Source of the DNA: an uncultured Clostridia bacterium | Lineage (GTDB): Bacteria; Bacillota; Clostridia; TANB77; CAG-465 | DNA length: 34,879 nucleotides | Assembly: GCA_944383035.1 (NCBI GenBank) | Contig: CALWOE010000013.1 | Location: 1 to 34,879 of the forward strand | Direction of reading: 5' to 3' | Shown here: positions 8,075 to 17,021 of the stretch, piece by piece | Layout of the letters: each line of letters begins with the position of its first letter | Numbering within the stretch: the stretch's first letter is position 1 | Position numbers and translations under genes: made by a program | The notes under the pieces: model-generated | The model's database searches: none | Told to the model about the DNA's origin: nothing | The model's input: the letters and a program-made list of their open reading frames with translations, nothing else

Positions 8075-9319
8075 TCATATATTATCTACAATTTCATCAA
8101 AGTTAAAACAAATTTCTTTTTGACTTCCATTTTCCATATTTCTTAATATACATTTATTATTTTTTATTTCATCTTCTCCTAAAATTATAACATATCGTGC
8201 TTTTATCTTATCTGCATATTTTAATTGTGCTCTAAAGCTTTTTTCTGATAAATCTTGTTCTATTTTATATCCGTTCTCTCTTAACATTTTTATAACATCC
8301 AAACTTTTAATATATCCTTCATCGTTTGTTATTAAAAAATATACATCAACATAACTTTTTAATTTTTCTTTCATATCTTCTAATAATAATACAACTCTAT
8401 TTAGTCCCATACCAAAACCAACAGCTGGTGTTGATGCGCCGCCAAGATTTTCAACTAAAGTATCATATCTACCGCCACCACCTATTGCAAGTCCTAAATC
8501 ATCAGATGTATATTCATATACAATTCCATTATAATAATCAAGACCACGTACTATTTTTTTATCAATCTTATAATTTATATTTAATTTTTCAAGTGAATTT
8601 ATAACCTTATTAAAAGAATTTTTACAATCATCACACAAATTATCTAATATCATTGGTGCATCTTTTAAAATTTCCTGACATGTTTCTACTTTACAATCTA
8701 AAACTCTTAGTGGATTTTTATCATACCTTTTTTTACAATCATCACACATACTTGAAAGATTTGGCTTTATATAACTTTTTAATTTATTTATATATTTTTC
8801 TCTGCATTTTTTACAACCTATAGAATTTATACTTAATGTATACTCTCCTTTTAAACCAATTCTATCTAAAAAATTTGATGATATAATAATTGCTTCTAAA
8901 TCCGCTTTATATGATTTACTTCCAAAAATTTCAACACCAAATTGACTAAACTCTCTATATCTTCCTTTTTGCATCTTTTCATATCTATACATATTTGCAT
9001 TATACCAAAATTTAATTGGTGATATTAAAGATGACATTCCATTTTCTATATATGCTCTAACAACTCCTGCTGTAAGCTCTGGTCTTAATGTAATACTTCT
9101 ATTTCCTTTATCTAAAAAAGTATACATTTCTTTATTTACAATATCTGTTTCATTACCAACACCGCGTAAAAAAAGCTCAGTTGATTCAAAAACTGGTGTT
9201 CTAATTTCATTTAAATTATATTCATCACATAAATTTCGTATATTTTCTTCAATATATTGCCATACATTCATTTCGTCTAAAAATATATCTTTAGTTCCCT
9301 TCTGTCTTGTAATTTTCAT
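8075..9319 (-). CDS. hisS: Histidyl-tRNA synthetase
   Basis: Charges tRNA-His with histidine. Counting from the ATG at 9319, the 414 residues contain the class II core with motif 2 (YRYEKMQKGRYREF, about 111-124), the HisRS signature RGLDYYNGIVYEY (258-270), the glycine-rich AIGGGGRYD (278-286), motif 3 GFGMGLNR (301-308) and a C-terminal anticodon-binding domain. The insertion domain has four pairs of cysteines (169/172, 192/195, 209/214, 229/232), possibly a metal site as seen in other Firmicutes. A GTG three codons upstream is in frame, but the ATG has GGTGAT at a proper distance, so I chose it. First gene of the three-synthetase operon; no T-box leader is visible in the short upstream region. 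Confidence 0.97.
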   Translation of the reverse strand: MKITRQKGTKDIFLDEMNVWQYIEENIRNLCDEYNLNEIRTPVFESTELFLRGVGNETDIVNKEMYTFLDKGNRSITLRPELTAGVVRAYIENGMSSLISPIKFWYNANMYRYEKMQKGRYREFSQFGVEIFGSKSYKADLEAIIISSNFLDRIGLKGEYTLSINSIGCKKCREKYINKLKSYIKPNLSSMCDDCKKRYDKNPLRVLDCKVETCQEILKDAPMILDNLCDDCKNSFNKVINSLEKLNINYKIDKKIVRGLDYYNGIVYEYTSDDLGLAIGGGGRYDTLVENLGGASTPAVGFGMGLNRVVLLLEDMKEKLKSYVDVYFLITNDEGYIKSLDVIKMLRENGYKIEQDLSEKSFRAQLKYADKIKARYVIILGEDEIKNNKCILRNMENGSQKEICFNFDEIVDNI

Positions 9320-9336
9320 AATTATCACCAGTATAG

Positions 9337-9365
9337 ATTATATCACAAAGAGTATTTATATGCAA
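9337..9365 (-). promoter_or_regulatory. Probable promoter of the hisS-asnS-aspS operon
   Basis: Minus strand TTGCAT (9360-9365), 17-base spacer, TATAAT (9337-9342). The -10 box is perfect, the -35 box weak. The predicted start lies only about 10 bases before the hisS codon, leaving no room for a T-box riboswitch. Confidence 0.55.
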
Positions 9366-9386
9366 TATCAATATATTTTTAAGGTC

Positions 9387-9413
9387 AAAAAAAATGCTTA
9401 AATTTAAGCATTT
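9387..9413 (-). terminator. Terminator of the prepilin-like Ig protein gene
   Basis: AAATGCTTAAA and its complement (9392-9413) form a perfect palindrome directly abutting the stop codon at 9414. On the minus strand it runs into a tract of eight T. A strong intrinsic terminator. Confidence 0.85.
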
Positions 9414-12400
9414 CTAAGATAAATGTTGTAGATATAGTACTAAATGTGGACTCATATTCCCAGCATTATCATATCCTCTAACCCAAACACCACAATGTTT
9501 ACTTACATCTATCATTTTCCACCATGGAACTGAATGACCTTCTAAATTATATGTTCTTAATTTATCTGCAGTCATCCAAGTTTCATATGGTGGATAATTA
9601 TTTCCTGATGGTGGAGTTTCATACCATCCATCTTGATTTAACATACCACCTTTATAACATCTAAATTTATATTCATAGGCTGATGAATTAACACCAGATA
9701 AATCATCTATCATTGAAACTGTATAACTCCAATTATAACTTCCATGTACATAATATACATCTTTATTTTCAGCTATTCTTTGGTCAGTTACACTACCACC
9801 AAATAACCTATCAACAGTTCCAAGTCCACTATGACTTGTAAGATATGGTGCAAACGGTGCAGTTTTATCTATACGCCAGTAATATCCATTATCCATCCAT
9901 CCTGTCCAGTTTCCTGCTACATCTCTAAAACGTATAAATAACATTTGTCCTTCTCCACCAAAATAATCTGAAGCTCTATTTCCACTTATTGATAAGTCAT
10001 AAGCCGCATACGAAGCAAGTGCATTATTTACATCTGTTCCTTTAGTATATCTCCACTCTATATACATTTTTCCACCACTTTGTAGAATTCCTGATGCGTT
10101 ATCTGTTGCTGTAAACGATATAACTCTTCTATCTGTGTTAGTCCAATATGATCTAGAATCATTATTTGTCCATGATACACCTGAATATGTTGGCGCTACT
10201 GTGTCTTTTTTTACTGTTAATGTTTTTGCTGCTGACTTGTTCCCTGCATTATCATATGTATACACTGTTATTGTCGTTGTTCCTTCTGCTGTTACACTAA
10301 ATGTTCCTCCATTTGAGATAGTTGTTTCTCCTTTTGACATTGCTCCACTTAGTGCATATACTACTCTATTTACGCCTGATCCTCCACTATCTGTTCCTTG
10401 TGTTACTCTTATACCAATATTAGATTTATACCAACCGTTTTCTCCTGGTGTTCCACTTGTTATTGATACACCTGCTTGTGTTGGTACACTACTATCTTTT
10501 TTTACACTAAGTGTTTTTGCTGCTGACTTATTTCCTGCATTATCATATGTATATACTGTTATTGTCGTTGTTCCATTTGCTGTTATAGTAAAAGTTCCTC
10601 CACTTGTGATAGTTGTTTCTCCTTTTGTTGTTGCTCCACTTAATGAATATGTTACTCTATTTACTCCTGATAGATTATCAGTTCCAGCTGTTACTCTTAT
10701 TGTTATATTTGATTTATACCAACTATTACTTCCTAAAGTTCCACTTGATACTGTGGCACTTGCTTGATTTGGTGCTACTTTATCTATATTAGTTACCTTA
10801 TATGATTTTGTAGTACCTATCTGATTTGTATTATCAATAATTCTTGCTTCTATAGTACAATTACTATCTATTGTTAAAGTAGTTGAATAATCAGTCCAAC
10901 CAACCCTTTGTGTGCCATCTTCATTTAATATTCTATATTGTCCTTTTGTATCTGTTATCAAAGTATATTTAATTGTTGCAGTAATATTTTTATTTGTCCA
11001 AGCTGTAGAACTTGGAGTTATTGTGATATTTGTATTACCATCAGGTACTTTTAAAGTATTTATAGCTGTAGATGTTGATTCTACATAGCCATTTCCAACT
11101 TTATCTATTACTCTTGTTTTTACTTCATAAGATGTATTTTGAGTTAAATTACTAAATATATTACTTGTCTGCCAGTTACTCCATGTCCCGTTTTTCTTTA
11201 TAGCATATTGTGTTTTAGTTGTATCAAGTCCACTTTTAGCATAATCTGTTGTTGCCGATGCATCATCTTGTTTTAGTGTTACTGTTAATTTGTTAGTAGT
11301 AGCAGATACTGTCGGTGCAGTATTTGTTGGTAATAATTTATCTATATATGTAATTTCTTTTGATGTTGATGTAGCTACTGAACTATTTAATAGTATTCTT
11401 GCGTATACTGTTGCATTTTTATCTACTTCAAACATACCTACATACTCTAACCAACCACTATCAGTTCCATTTTTATATAAAACCCTATATTGTTTTGTTA
11501 TACTTGGAATATCATCATATTTTATTTCTACAAGAACGTTTTGATTTGTACTTGCTGACGGAGTAAAATTAATTACTGGTGCATTTATTTTACTTGTACT
11601 TAATGATTTAGACTCTGTTACCTCGTTTCCAACGTTATCTACTACTTTTACTTGAATTTCATACTCTGTACCAAAATCTAGTCCTGTAAATTCATAACTT
11701 GTATTTGTTGTTATCTCACTCCATGTTTTTCCTCCATCACTACTATACATATATCCTTTTATTCCACTTAATTTATCTTGTGCTTCAACACTAACAGAAA
11801 TAGTATTTGCAAGTTCTCTTGTACTTACATTTATAATCTCTGGTGCTGTTTTATCTATTTTTACTATATATTCATTTCCTTGTGTATTTTTTCCATTGTA
11901 ATAAACATTTGGTACTACTTTTATTATACCTTCATTAGAAATTAATATTTGTCCATTATATTCCTTTAATTCTCCATCATTTTCTTTATATGACAAGCTT
12001 ACTTCATCTTCTGATGGACTATCTGAATAATATATTATTTGTAGTAGTGCATTATCTTTTATCCATGTATCTGATTTTACATTATTTACACTTGTTATTC
12101 TTGGTATACCTGGTTCTTCTGCAATTTCTACACTTGACTGATTATCTGTTTTTGTAACACAAACTATTTCATTTGATTCTATAATAGTTCCATCTTGTTT
12201 TACAACTTCTACTTTTATATAATATCTTGTTCCTTCTTTTAAATCATCTGCAGAAAAATCTATGTTTAAACTTCCACCATTTACTTTTTCTTCCGTTTCA
12301 TAAGTTCCTGATATTGTTCCGATATTTACTATATATTCTTTTATATCACTTGCTGTTATTTCTCCATTTACAGTAACTTTTCCTGTCAAATCATTTATTC

Positions 12401-12833
12401 CTGTTACAACATCAGAGATTACAACTTTTACATTTTCATATTTTTTTATTCCTGTTGCCTCTGCCCATTCTTCTTCTTTTGGTTCGTTACCTTTATATAC
12501 TAATTCTCCTTCTACAACATCAAATTTATCTTCATACTCAGTTCCTTTTATACTTGGTATTACTTCTCCTATATCTATAAATCCTTCTTTATTTTCATTT
12601 GAGGCATTTAAATTATCACTATTATATTCTCCAAAATTTTCTATTCTTTGATTTTGAATATATGTTGAGAGTTCCACTTTAAATCCTTCTAAATCAGATT
12701 TAAATGCAACTTCATTTGCATTTTCTACAGGTGTTACATCTAAATATGATATAAATGTAGCTGCCATTAATATTAAAATTATAATTATTGTTATTACAAG
12801 TACTATTAAACTTATACCACTTTTTTTACTCAT
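9414..12833 (-). CDS. Large Ig/FN3-repeat surface protein with prepilin-like N terminus
   Basis: A 1139-residue protein of unknown function. The start reads KKSG-ISLIVLVITI followed by a long hydrophobic stretch to about residue 30. This resembles a type IV prepilin (class III) signal with a Gly at the cleavage point, but the usual Glu at mature position 5 is Val. The rest is extracellular beta-domain material: an FN3-like domain (about 125-230), further Ig/FN3-type domains ending in the VDNVGN/IDKVGN style, and two nearly identical domains (about 685-880) with WYKSNI and TVYTYDNAGNKSAAKTL. The C-terminal 250 residues are Trp/Tyr-rich and also end in a DNAGN strand. It is a single gene with its own terminator; the ribosome site is AGAGAGG. 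An adhesin or pilus-tip-like role is inferred. No pilus assembly genes are in the window. Confidence 0.75.
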   Translation of the reverse strand: MSKKSGISLIVLVITIIIILILMAATFISYLDVTPVENANEVAFKSDLEGFKVELSTYIQNQRIENFGEYNSDNLNASNENKEGFIDIGEVIPSIKGTEYEDKFDVVEGELVYKGNEPKEEEWAEATGIKKYENVKVVISDVVTGINDLTGKVTVNGEITASDIKEYIVNIGTISGTYETEEKVNGGSLNIDFSADDLKEGTRYYIKVEVVKQDGTIIESNEIVCVTKTDNQSSVEIAEEPGIPRITSVNNVKSDTWIKDNALLQIIYYSDSPSEDEVSLSYKENDGELKEYNGQILISNEGIIKVVPNVYYNGKNTQGNEYIVKIDKTAPEIINVSTRELANTISVSVEAQDKLSGIKGYMYSSDGGKTWSEITTNTSYEFTGLDFGTEYEIQVKVVDNVGNEVTESKSLSTSKINAPVINFTPSASTNQNVLVEIKYDDIPSITKQYRVLYKNGTDSGWLEYVGMFEVDKNATVYARILLNSSVATSTSKEITYIDKLLPTNTAPTVSATTNKLTVTLKQDDASATTDYAKSGLDTTKTQYAIKKNGTWSNWQTSNIFSNLTQNTSYEVKTRVIDKVGNGYVESTSTAINTLKVPDGNTNITITPSSTAWTNKNITATIKYTLITDTKGQYRILNEDGTQRVGWTDYSTTLTIDSNCTIEARIIDNTNQIGTTKSYKVTNIDKVAPNQASATVSSGTLGSNSWYKSNITIRVTAGTDNLSGVNRVTYSLSGATTKGETTITSGGTFTITANGTTTITVYTYDNAGNKSAAKTLSVKKDSSVPTQAGVSITSGTPGENGWYKSNIGIRVTQGTDSGGSGVNRVVYALSGAMSKGETTISNGGTFSVTAEGTTTITVYTYDNAGNKSAAKTLTVKKDTVAPTYSGVSWTNNDSRSYWTNTDRRVISFTATDNASGILQSGGKMYIEWRYTKGTDVNNALASYAAYDLSISGNRASDYFGGEGQMLFIRFRDVAGNWTGWMDNGYYWRIDKTAPFAPYLTSHSGLGTVDRLFGGSVTDQRIAENKDVYYVHGSYNWSYTVSMIDDLSGVNSSAYEYKFRCYKGGMLNQDGWYETPPSGNNYPPYETWMTADKLRTYNLEGHSVPWWKMIDVSKHCGVWVRGYDNAGNMSPHLVLYLQHLS
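10198..10779 (-). repeat. Two tandem copies of a 291-bp coding repeat
   Basis: Inside the large Ig-repeat gene the segment encoding the YDNAGNKSAAKTL domain occurs twice, offset by 291 bases (97 codons): for example TTGCTGCTGAC starts at 10226 and again at 10517. Long stretches are identical at the DNA level, which suggests recent duplication or conversion. Copy-number change by recombination is plausible. Outer boundaries are approximate. Confidence 0.8.
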
Positions 12834-13130
12834 ATATAAAACCTCTCTTTAGATTTTGTAGATATATTGCATAACTTTCTTACATAACAAAATCAATACT
12901 AGTTTAACTAGTATTAAAAAATTATATATTTACAAAAACAATACATGTATAATTTATGCAGAAAAAATTCAACATTATATTAACATATAACATTTTTTAT
13001 ACTCTTTTCCTTCTATATAAAATTATACATACTTTAGAGATTTTTTTCAATAATTTTAAATGCATTTAAAGTTTTGTAATAAAAACGTAATATACAAGAA
13101 ATATTTTTGTTACAAAGTAAAAAAACGTAT
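12834..13130. other. Intergenic region with a 9-bp hairpin
   Basis: 297 AT-rich bases between the AGCS transporter stop and the Ig-repeat gene start. It must hold the promoter of the Ig-repeat gene, but I could not single out one convincing promoter. One perfect hairpin is present: AATACTAGT (12895-12903), loop TTA, ACTAGTATT (12907-12915). On the minus strand it is followed by GATTTTGTT, so it could be a weak terminator for the transporter or a leader structure. A 90-codon plus-strand frame starting here runs antisense into the transporter gene and is not credible. Confidence 0.5.
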
Positions 13131-14432
13131 TCATTCTAATTCATCCTTAAGATACATAACCATATATATATTTGGAAAAATCATAAAAGCATTTGCAATT
13201 GATGATATTGCCCACACAAGTTTTACTTCCATATTACAACCAATATATATAAATATTAAATATATTATTTTATATAAAAAAACATATATTTTTTTGTTAT
13301 TAAACAAAAAATCTATTGAAATACTTCCATAATATCCTGAACATGGAATAGTGGCAATTGCAAATATAACTATCATAAAAACAAATATATAATTTCCAAA
13401 TGGTAAATTTAAAAATACCATTTGAGCAAGTGATACTGGATTTTGTGTATAAAGATATGCGTTACTAGCCACAAAAATAATTCCAGTAATTGTACATAAA
13501 AACACTGTATCTATAAAAACTGTTGTAGATGATATCATAGATTGTTTTTTAATATCTTTTTGTTTTACAGAAACATCAAATAGTGGTGAAGTACCCATTC
13601 CTGCTTCATTTGTAAAAAGTCCCTTTGACATTCCAGCACTCATTGCATAAATTGCACTACTTCCAAGTATACCACCACCTACTGCTTTAAAATTAAATGC
13701 TTCTTTTATAATTAAAAAAATACTATTTAAAATGTTATTTTTAAATAAGACTAAAAGATATATGCAAGAAATAATATACAAAAATACAGCAATTGGAATC
13801 ATTACACTTGAAATATTTGAAATTCTTCTTTCATCACCAAATAAAATATAACCACATATTAATACTATAATAATTGATAAAAATACAATATCTACATTAT
13901 AATTTTCTGTAATTGTAGATGTTATAGCATTAGATTGAATCAGTGCACCCATTCCAAGGGTGGTTATTAAAACAAATACAGCAAACATTATTGCAAGAAA
14001 TTTGTTTCCAATCCTCTCCTTTAATACATACATTGCTCCGCCTATATATTTTTCATTTTTTCTTTTTCTATATTTTAATACCAAAAATGTTTCTGCATAT
14101 TTTGTAGCTATTGCAAAAACTCCTGATATAAACATCCAAAAAATACTTCCAACTCCACCAATAATTATAGCTGATGCTACTCCAATAATATTTCCTGTTC
14201 CTAAAGTACCTGCAAGTACACTCATTAAAGATTTAAATGAACTAATTCCCTCTTTACTATTAGATTTATCACTTTCTGATATAATGTATTTTAAACCTTT
14301 AAATGTATTTCTTTGAGGAAATTTTAATTTAAAAGTAAGATATATATGAATACTAATTAAAAAAACGATAAGTGGTACTCCCCATACTAATTTTTCTAAA
14401 GCAAATACTATATTACTCAAATTATTCACCAT
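13131..14432 (-). CDS. Alanine/glycine:cation symporter (AGCS family)
   Basis: A polytopic membrane transporter that brings in small neutral amino acids with sodium (family knowledge). Its 433 residues contain about ten hydrophobic segments and the family hallmark GTLGTGNIIGVASAIIIGGVG (spanning about residues 75-95). The segments IGGAMYVLKER, AMSAGMSKGLFTNEAGMG and PCSGYYG also fit AGCS. It is somewhat shorter than many members, and the YYG motif near the C terminus is followed by SIS rather than the usual acidic residue, so substrate preference is open. The start is uncertain: ATG at 14432 has no clear ribosome site, while a TTG four codons later has GGTGA upstream. It stands alone between spoIIE and the Ig-repeat gene. 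Confidence 0.9.
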   Translation of the reverse strand: MVNNLSNIVFALEKLVWGVPLIVFLISIHIYLTFKLKFPQRNTFKGLKYIISESDKSNSKEGISSFKSLMSVLAGTLGTGNIIGVASAIIIGGVGSIFWMFISGVFAIATKYAETFLVLKYRKRKNEKYIGGAMYVLKERIGNKFLAIMFAVFVLITTLGMGALIQSNAITSTITENYNVDIVFLSIIIVLICGYILFGDERRISNISSVMIPIAVFLYIISCIYLLVLFKNNILNSIFLIIKEAFNFKAVGGGILGSSAIYAMSAGMSKGLFTNEAGMGTSPLFDVSVKQKDIKKQSMISSTTVFIDTVFLCTITGIIFVASNAYLYTQNPVSLAQMVFLNLPFGNYIFVFMIVIFAIATIPCSGYYGSISIDFLFNNKKIYVFLYKIIYLIFIYIGCNMEVKLVWAISSIANAFMIFPNIYMVMYLKDELE

Positions 14433-14472
14433 TAAATTTTATGCTTTTTAATTTATAAATAACACAAAAAAC

Positions 14473-14501
14473 AAAAAAAGACTTGAAACAAATCAAGTCT
14501 T
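14473..14501 (-). terminator. Terminator of spoIIE
   Basis: AAGACTTG (14478-14485) pairs with CAAGTCTT (14494-14501), and on the minus strand the stem runs into a tract of seven or more T. It sits 18 bases past the spoIIE stop. Confidence 0.85.
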
Positions 14502-14519
14502 AAAAAATATTAACAAAAA

Positions 14520-16877
14520 TTAACTTCTTACTTTATGTACTTTTGTAACAATAATTGTAAAATCATCATTTAAATTATTTTTATTCTCTCTTAATACTAA
14601 TTTATGCATCTCATCTGAAATCATTCTTGTATTCTTAGTAATATCTAGAGATGTCAAATATTCTGTTATATAATTTTTATTTATATTCATATTTTCATTT
14701 ATAACACCATCTGTAAGTTGTATAACAATACTATTATCTTTTAATTTCTTTACTATTGGTACATAATCTGTATTATTTAAAAGTCCTACTGGTAAATTTA
14801 AATTATTTATTACTGTTACTTTTCCATCTTCTAAAATATAAGTTGGTGCACTTCCAATTTTTATAAATTCAGCTTGAGCATTTTTTTCATTTATAAGCAA
14901 TATATCAAGTGTTGAAAAATTAGTATCATCACCTTTTAACTTTAATGTTGAATTTATTATATCTATTGCTTTTTTATCATCAAATCCACCAGCAAGTAGT
15001 TTTTCTAACATATTTATTACAGTAGTTGAAGATTTTGATGCACTATCACCAGATCCAGCTCCATCACTTAAAGCACACATATATTTTAAATCTTGAAGCT
15101 CCATTGTAATATATGAATCTCCAGATACATTTTCTCCACTTTTAATATCATTTGTTACGCTTGTTGCAATATCATACTCTGGTTTTGAAACAATTTTAAT
15201 CTTAGATTTTTCTTTTTTACTACTATTTAATATTAATTTTATACACATATTTTGTTCCAATATATTTGAGGCGAGTTCTATAATTTGTCTTTTTTGTTTT
15301 TCAATATTTGTTAAAATATCTGTAACAAATGTATATTCTATATTTTCTCCATCTTTTATATATTCATCTTCATAAACTAAAAATCCATAAAATTTTAATT
15401 CTTTTCTTAATTTTTCTTGTGATTTATCAACAACTGTAGGTGTATTTTTTAGATTCTTAGCCACATTTGATAAAATTTGTGATACTTGTTTATATTGCTT
15501 TGATAGTTTAATACTATTTTCCTTTTCTTTTTGTTTTAATATTCTAGATAATTTCATACTATCATATATTTCTTTTAAATCTGTTACAATCTTTTCTGAA
15601 TATTCACAATTCTCATCAAACATTGACTTATCTATAACTTCGTTATGCTCTAATTTTGATGCTAAATAATCCACTGTCATGTCTAATCTTTTATTCTCAA
15701 CGCATTCTTTTCTTCTTGCACAATCTATACATGTATTATCAACATATTCTTTAATATACCTTTTCATTACATTTCTTGTTTCTTTTGCATCTTCTTTTGT
15801 GTAATCAACAACTATATTAGATAATGAACTAAATACTTCAGATACTGCTCCAATTTTTGATTTCAAATCAGTAGCTGTATCCAAAAAATTATTATATGGA
15901 TTTATTAAAGTATTACCTTTATTAAATAAATTTTCAAGTTTTAATTCTAAAGATTTTGGTACAAGTAAAAGTGATATTGATGCTATAACAACTTCACTAA
16001 CTCTCATAGTAAGTTCTGAAAATCCACTTGAATAATATGATATATACAAATATCCAAGTACAAATCCTATAACTACAGCCACTTTACCAAATTTTTCTAA
16101 AATTCCTGCTATTGCACCACTAAAAGCCAAAGTAACCACATAAGTCATATTTACATCTGCAATACCAGTAAGTAAAAGCCCTATTACAAGACCTGCTGCA
16201 CTTCCTATTAAAGCTCCATTTTTCCACCCATATATAAGTACAATGCAAAGTACAATTATATTGTATACAGAAAAACCGAATACTGTTATATTTTTAAATA
16301 TTGATAAAGCAATTGTTACAACTGTAATCATTGCAATACTTTCTTCTTTTGAATATACAAAACCTTTATTTAAGTTAATTAATACATATATTCCTTCTAC
16401 AAATATAAAATAAAGTATTGAAGTTACAAGTAAATTTCCAACTGTTGAAAAAAGTTCAATAAATAAATTTCCAGCAATAAAACTTGCTCCTAGTTCAACA
16501 ATTGTAATTGCTGATATAAACTTTATAAATACACTATATTTTCTACCAATCCCTTCAATATTTATTAAAGCTGTAATTAAAGTAAATAATATAAAAAATA
16601 TTACTACTTTTAAAATCATTATTGATGTAACTGATGTTACAAGCATTGATAAAACACTTGATATTAATACTAAAAGTAAAGGTACTTTAAAAACACTTGC
16701 AACAGCAAACATTACAAAACTAAAAGGCAAATAATTTACCATAAAGGTTTGTCCAGAAAGTAAAAAGCTAAGTAGTATAAATAAAATATTTTTTATGTTT
16801 ATTTTATCTTTAATAAACTTAGTTACTTCAAAAACTTTGGTTTGCATATTGTTTACCATAGATCTATCATATACCAT
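14520..16877 (-). CDS. spoIIE: Stage II sporulation protein E, PP2C-type phosphatase
   Basis: Membrane serine phosphatase of the sporulation septum; in the known family it dephosphorylates SpoIIAA and so releases sigma-F in the forespore. The 785 residues (from the ATG at 16877) have about ten N-terminal membrane segments (roughly 20-310), a cytoplasmic regulatory region with the Cys cluster CIDCARRKEC (about 385), and a C-terminal PP2C domain. Metal-binding aspartates are visible in GDSY (Asp587) and SDGAGSG (Asp605); the last motif has Ala where the family usually shows Met. A GTG four codons upstream is in frame but overlaps the ribosome site (AGAGGTG), so the ATG is preferred. Spo0A-like boxes lie upstream. 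Its presence is strong evidence that the organism forms endospores. Confidence 0.95.
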   Translation of the reverse strand: MVYDRSMVNNMQTKVFEVTKFIKDKINIKNILFILLSFLLSGQTFMVNYLPFSFVMFAVASVFKVPLLLVLISSVLSMLVTSVTSIMILKVVIFFILFTLITALINIEGIGRKYSVFIKFISAITIVELGASFIAGNLFIELFSTVGNLLVTSILYFIFVEGIYVLINLNKGFVYSKEESIAMITVVTIALSIFKNITVFGFSVYNIIVLCIVLIYGWKNGALIGSAAGLVIGLLLTGIADVNMTYVVTLAFSGAIAGILEKFGKVAVVIGFVLGYLYISYYSSGFSELTMRVSEVVIASISLLLVPKSLELKLENLFNKGNTLINPYNNFLDTATDLKSKIGAVSEVFSSLSNIVVDYTKEDAKETRNVMKRYIKEYVDNTCIDCARRKECVENKRLDMTVDYLASKLEHNEVIDKSMFDENCEYSEKIVTDLKEIYDSMKLSRILKQKEKENSIKLSKQYKQVSQILSNVAKNLKNTPTVVDKSQEKLRKELKFYGFLVYEDEYIKDGENIEYTFVTDILTNIEKQKRQIIELASNILEQNMCIKLILNSSKKEKSKIKIVSKPEYDIATSVTNDIKSGENVSGDSYITMELQDLKYMCALSDGAGSGDSASKSSTTVINMLEKLLAGGFDDKKAIDIINSTLKLKGDDTNFSTLDILLINEKNAQAEFIKIGSAPTYILEDGKVTVINNLNLPVGLLNNTDYVPIVKKLKDNSIVIQLTDGVINENMNINKNYITEYLTSLDITKNTRMISDEMHKLVLRENKNNLNDDFTIIVTKVHKVRS

Positions 16878-16908
16878 AAATTTTCCCACCTCTTTTGTTT
16901 CTTTTTAT

Positions 16909-16965
16909 ACTATATATTTTACATCATTTATATCTATTTTTTTGTCGTATTTTAATGTAGACAAA
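16909..16965 (-). promoter_or_regulatory. Candidate Spo0A-controlled promoter of spoIIE
   Basis: TTTGTCGTA (plus strand, 16941-16949) differs by one base from the Spo0A box TTTGTCGAA. A second weaker match, TTTGTCTAC, lies on the minus strand at 16965-16957. A -10-like TATAGT (minus strand, 16909-16914) is placed so that the first box is at about -40, and there is no good -35 box. In Bacillus subtilis spoIIE is Spo0A-activated from a promoter of this layout. The sites are short and in AT-rich DNA, so this is a candidate only. Confidence 0.45.
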
Positions 16966-16980
16966 AATTTTATTATACTA

Positions 16981-17018
16981 AATATACATCAAAATAGAAA
17001 ACTATCTTGATGTATATT
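16981..17018. terminator. Hairpin downstream of the H1-tailed protein gene
   Basis: A 12-bp stem (16981-16992 with 17007-17018), one A-C mismatch, then ATAG/CTAT and a tetra-A loop, directly after the stop codon at 17022. The T-run on the plus strand is good (seven T), that on the minus strand weak, although the only upstream gene is on the minus strand. Confidence 0.6.
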
Positions 17019-17021
17019 TTT

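Noticed and set aside
9320-9413. T-box riboswitch ahead of hisS
   Set aside because: The gap is short, mostly occupied by the promoter and the neighbouring gene's terminator, and no T-box core sequence was seen.
10135-10767. 210-codon plus-strand frame inside the Ig-repeat gene
   Set aside because: Mirror reading of the tandem Ig repeats; hydrophobic repeats arise from the antisense of Thr/Ser/Gly codons.
13060-13332. 90-codon plus-strand frame overlapping the end of the AGCS transporter gene
   Set aside because: It is antisense to a clear transporter gene, has no good ribosome site, and its sequence has no protein-like pattern beyond AT-rich translation.
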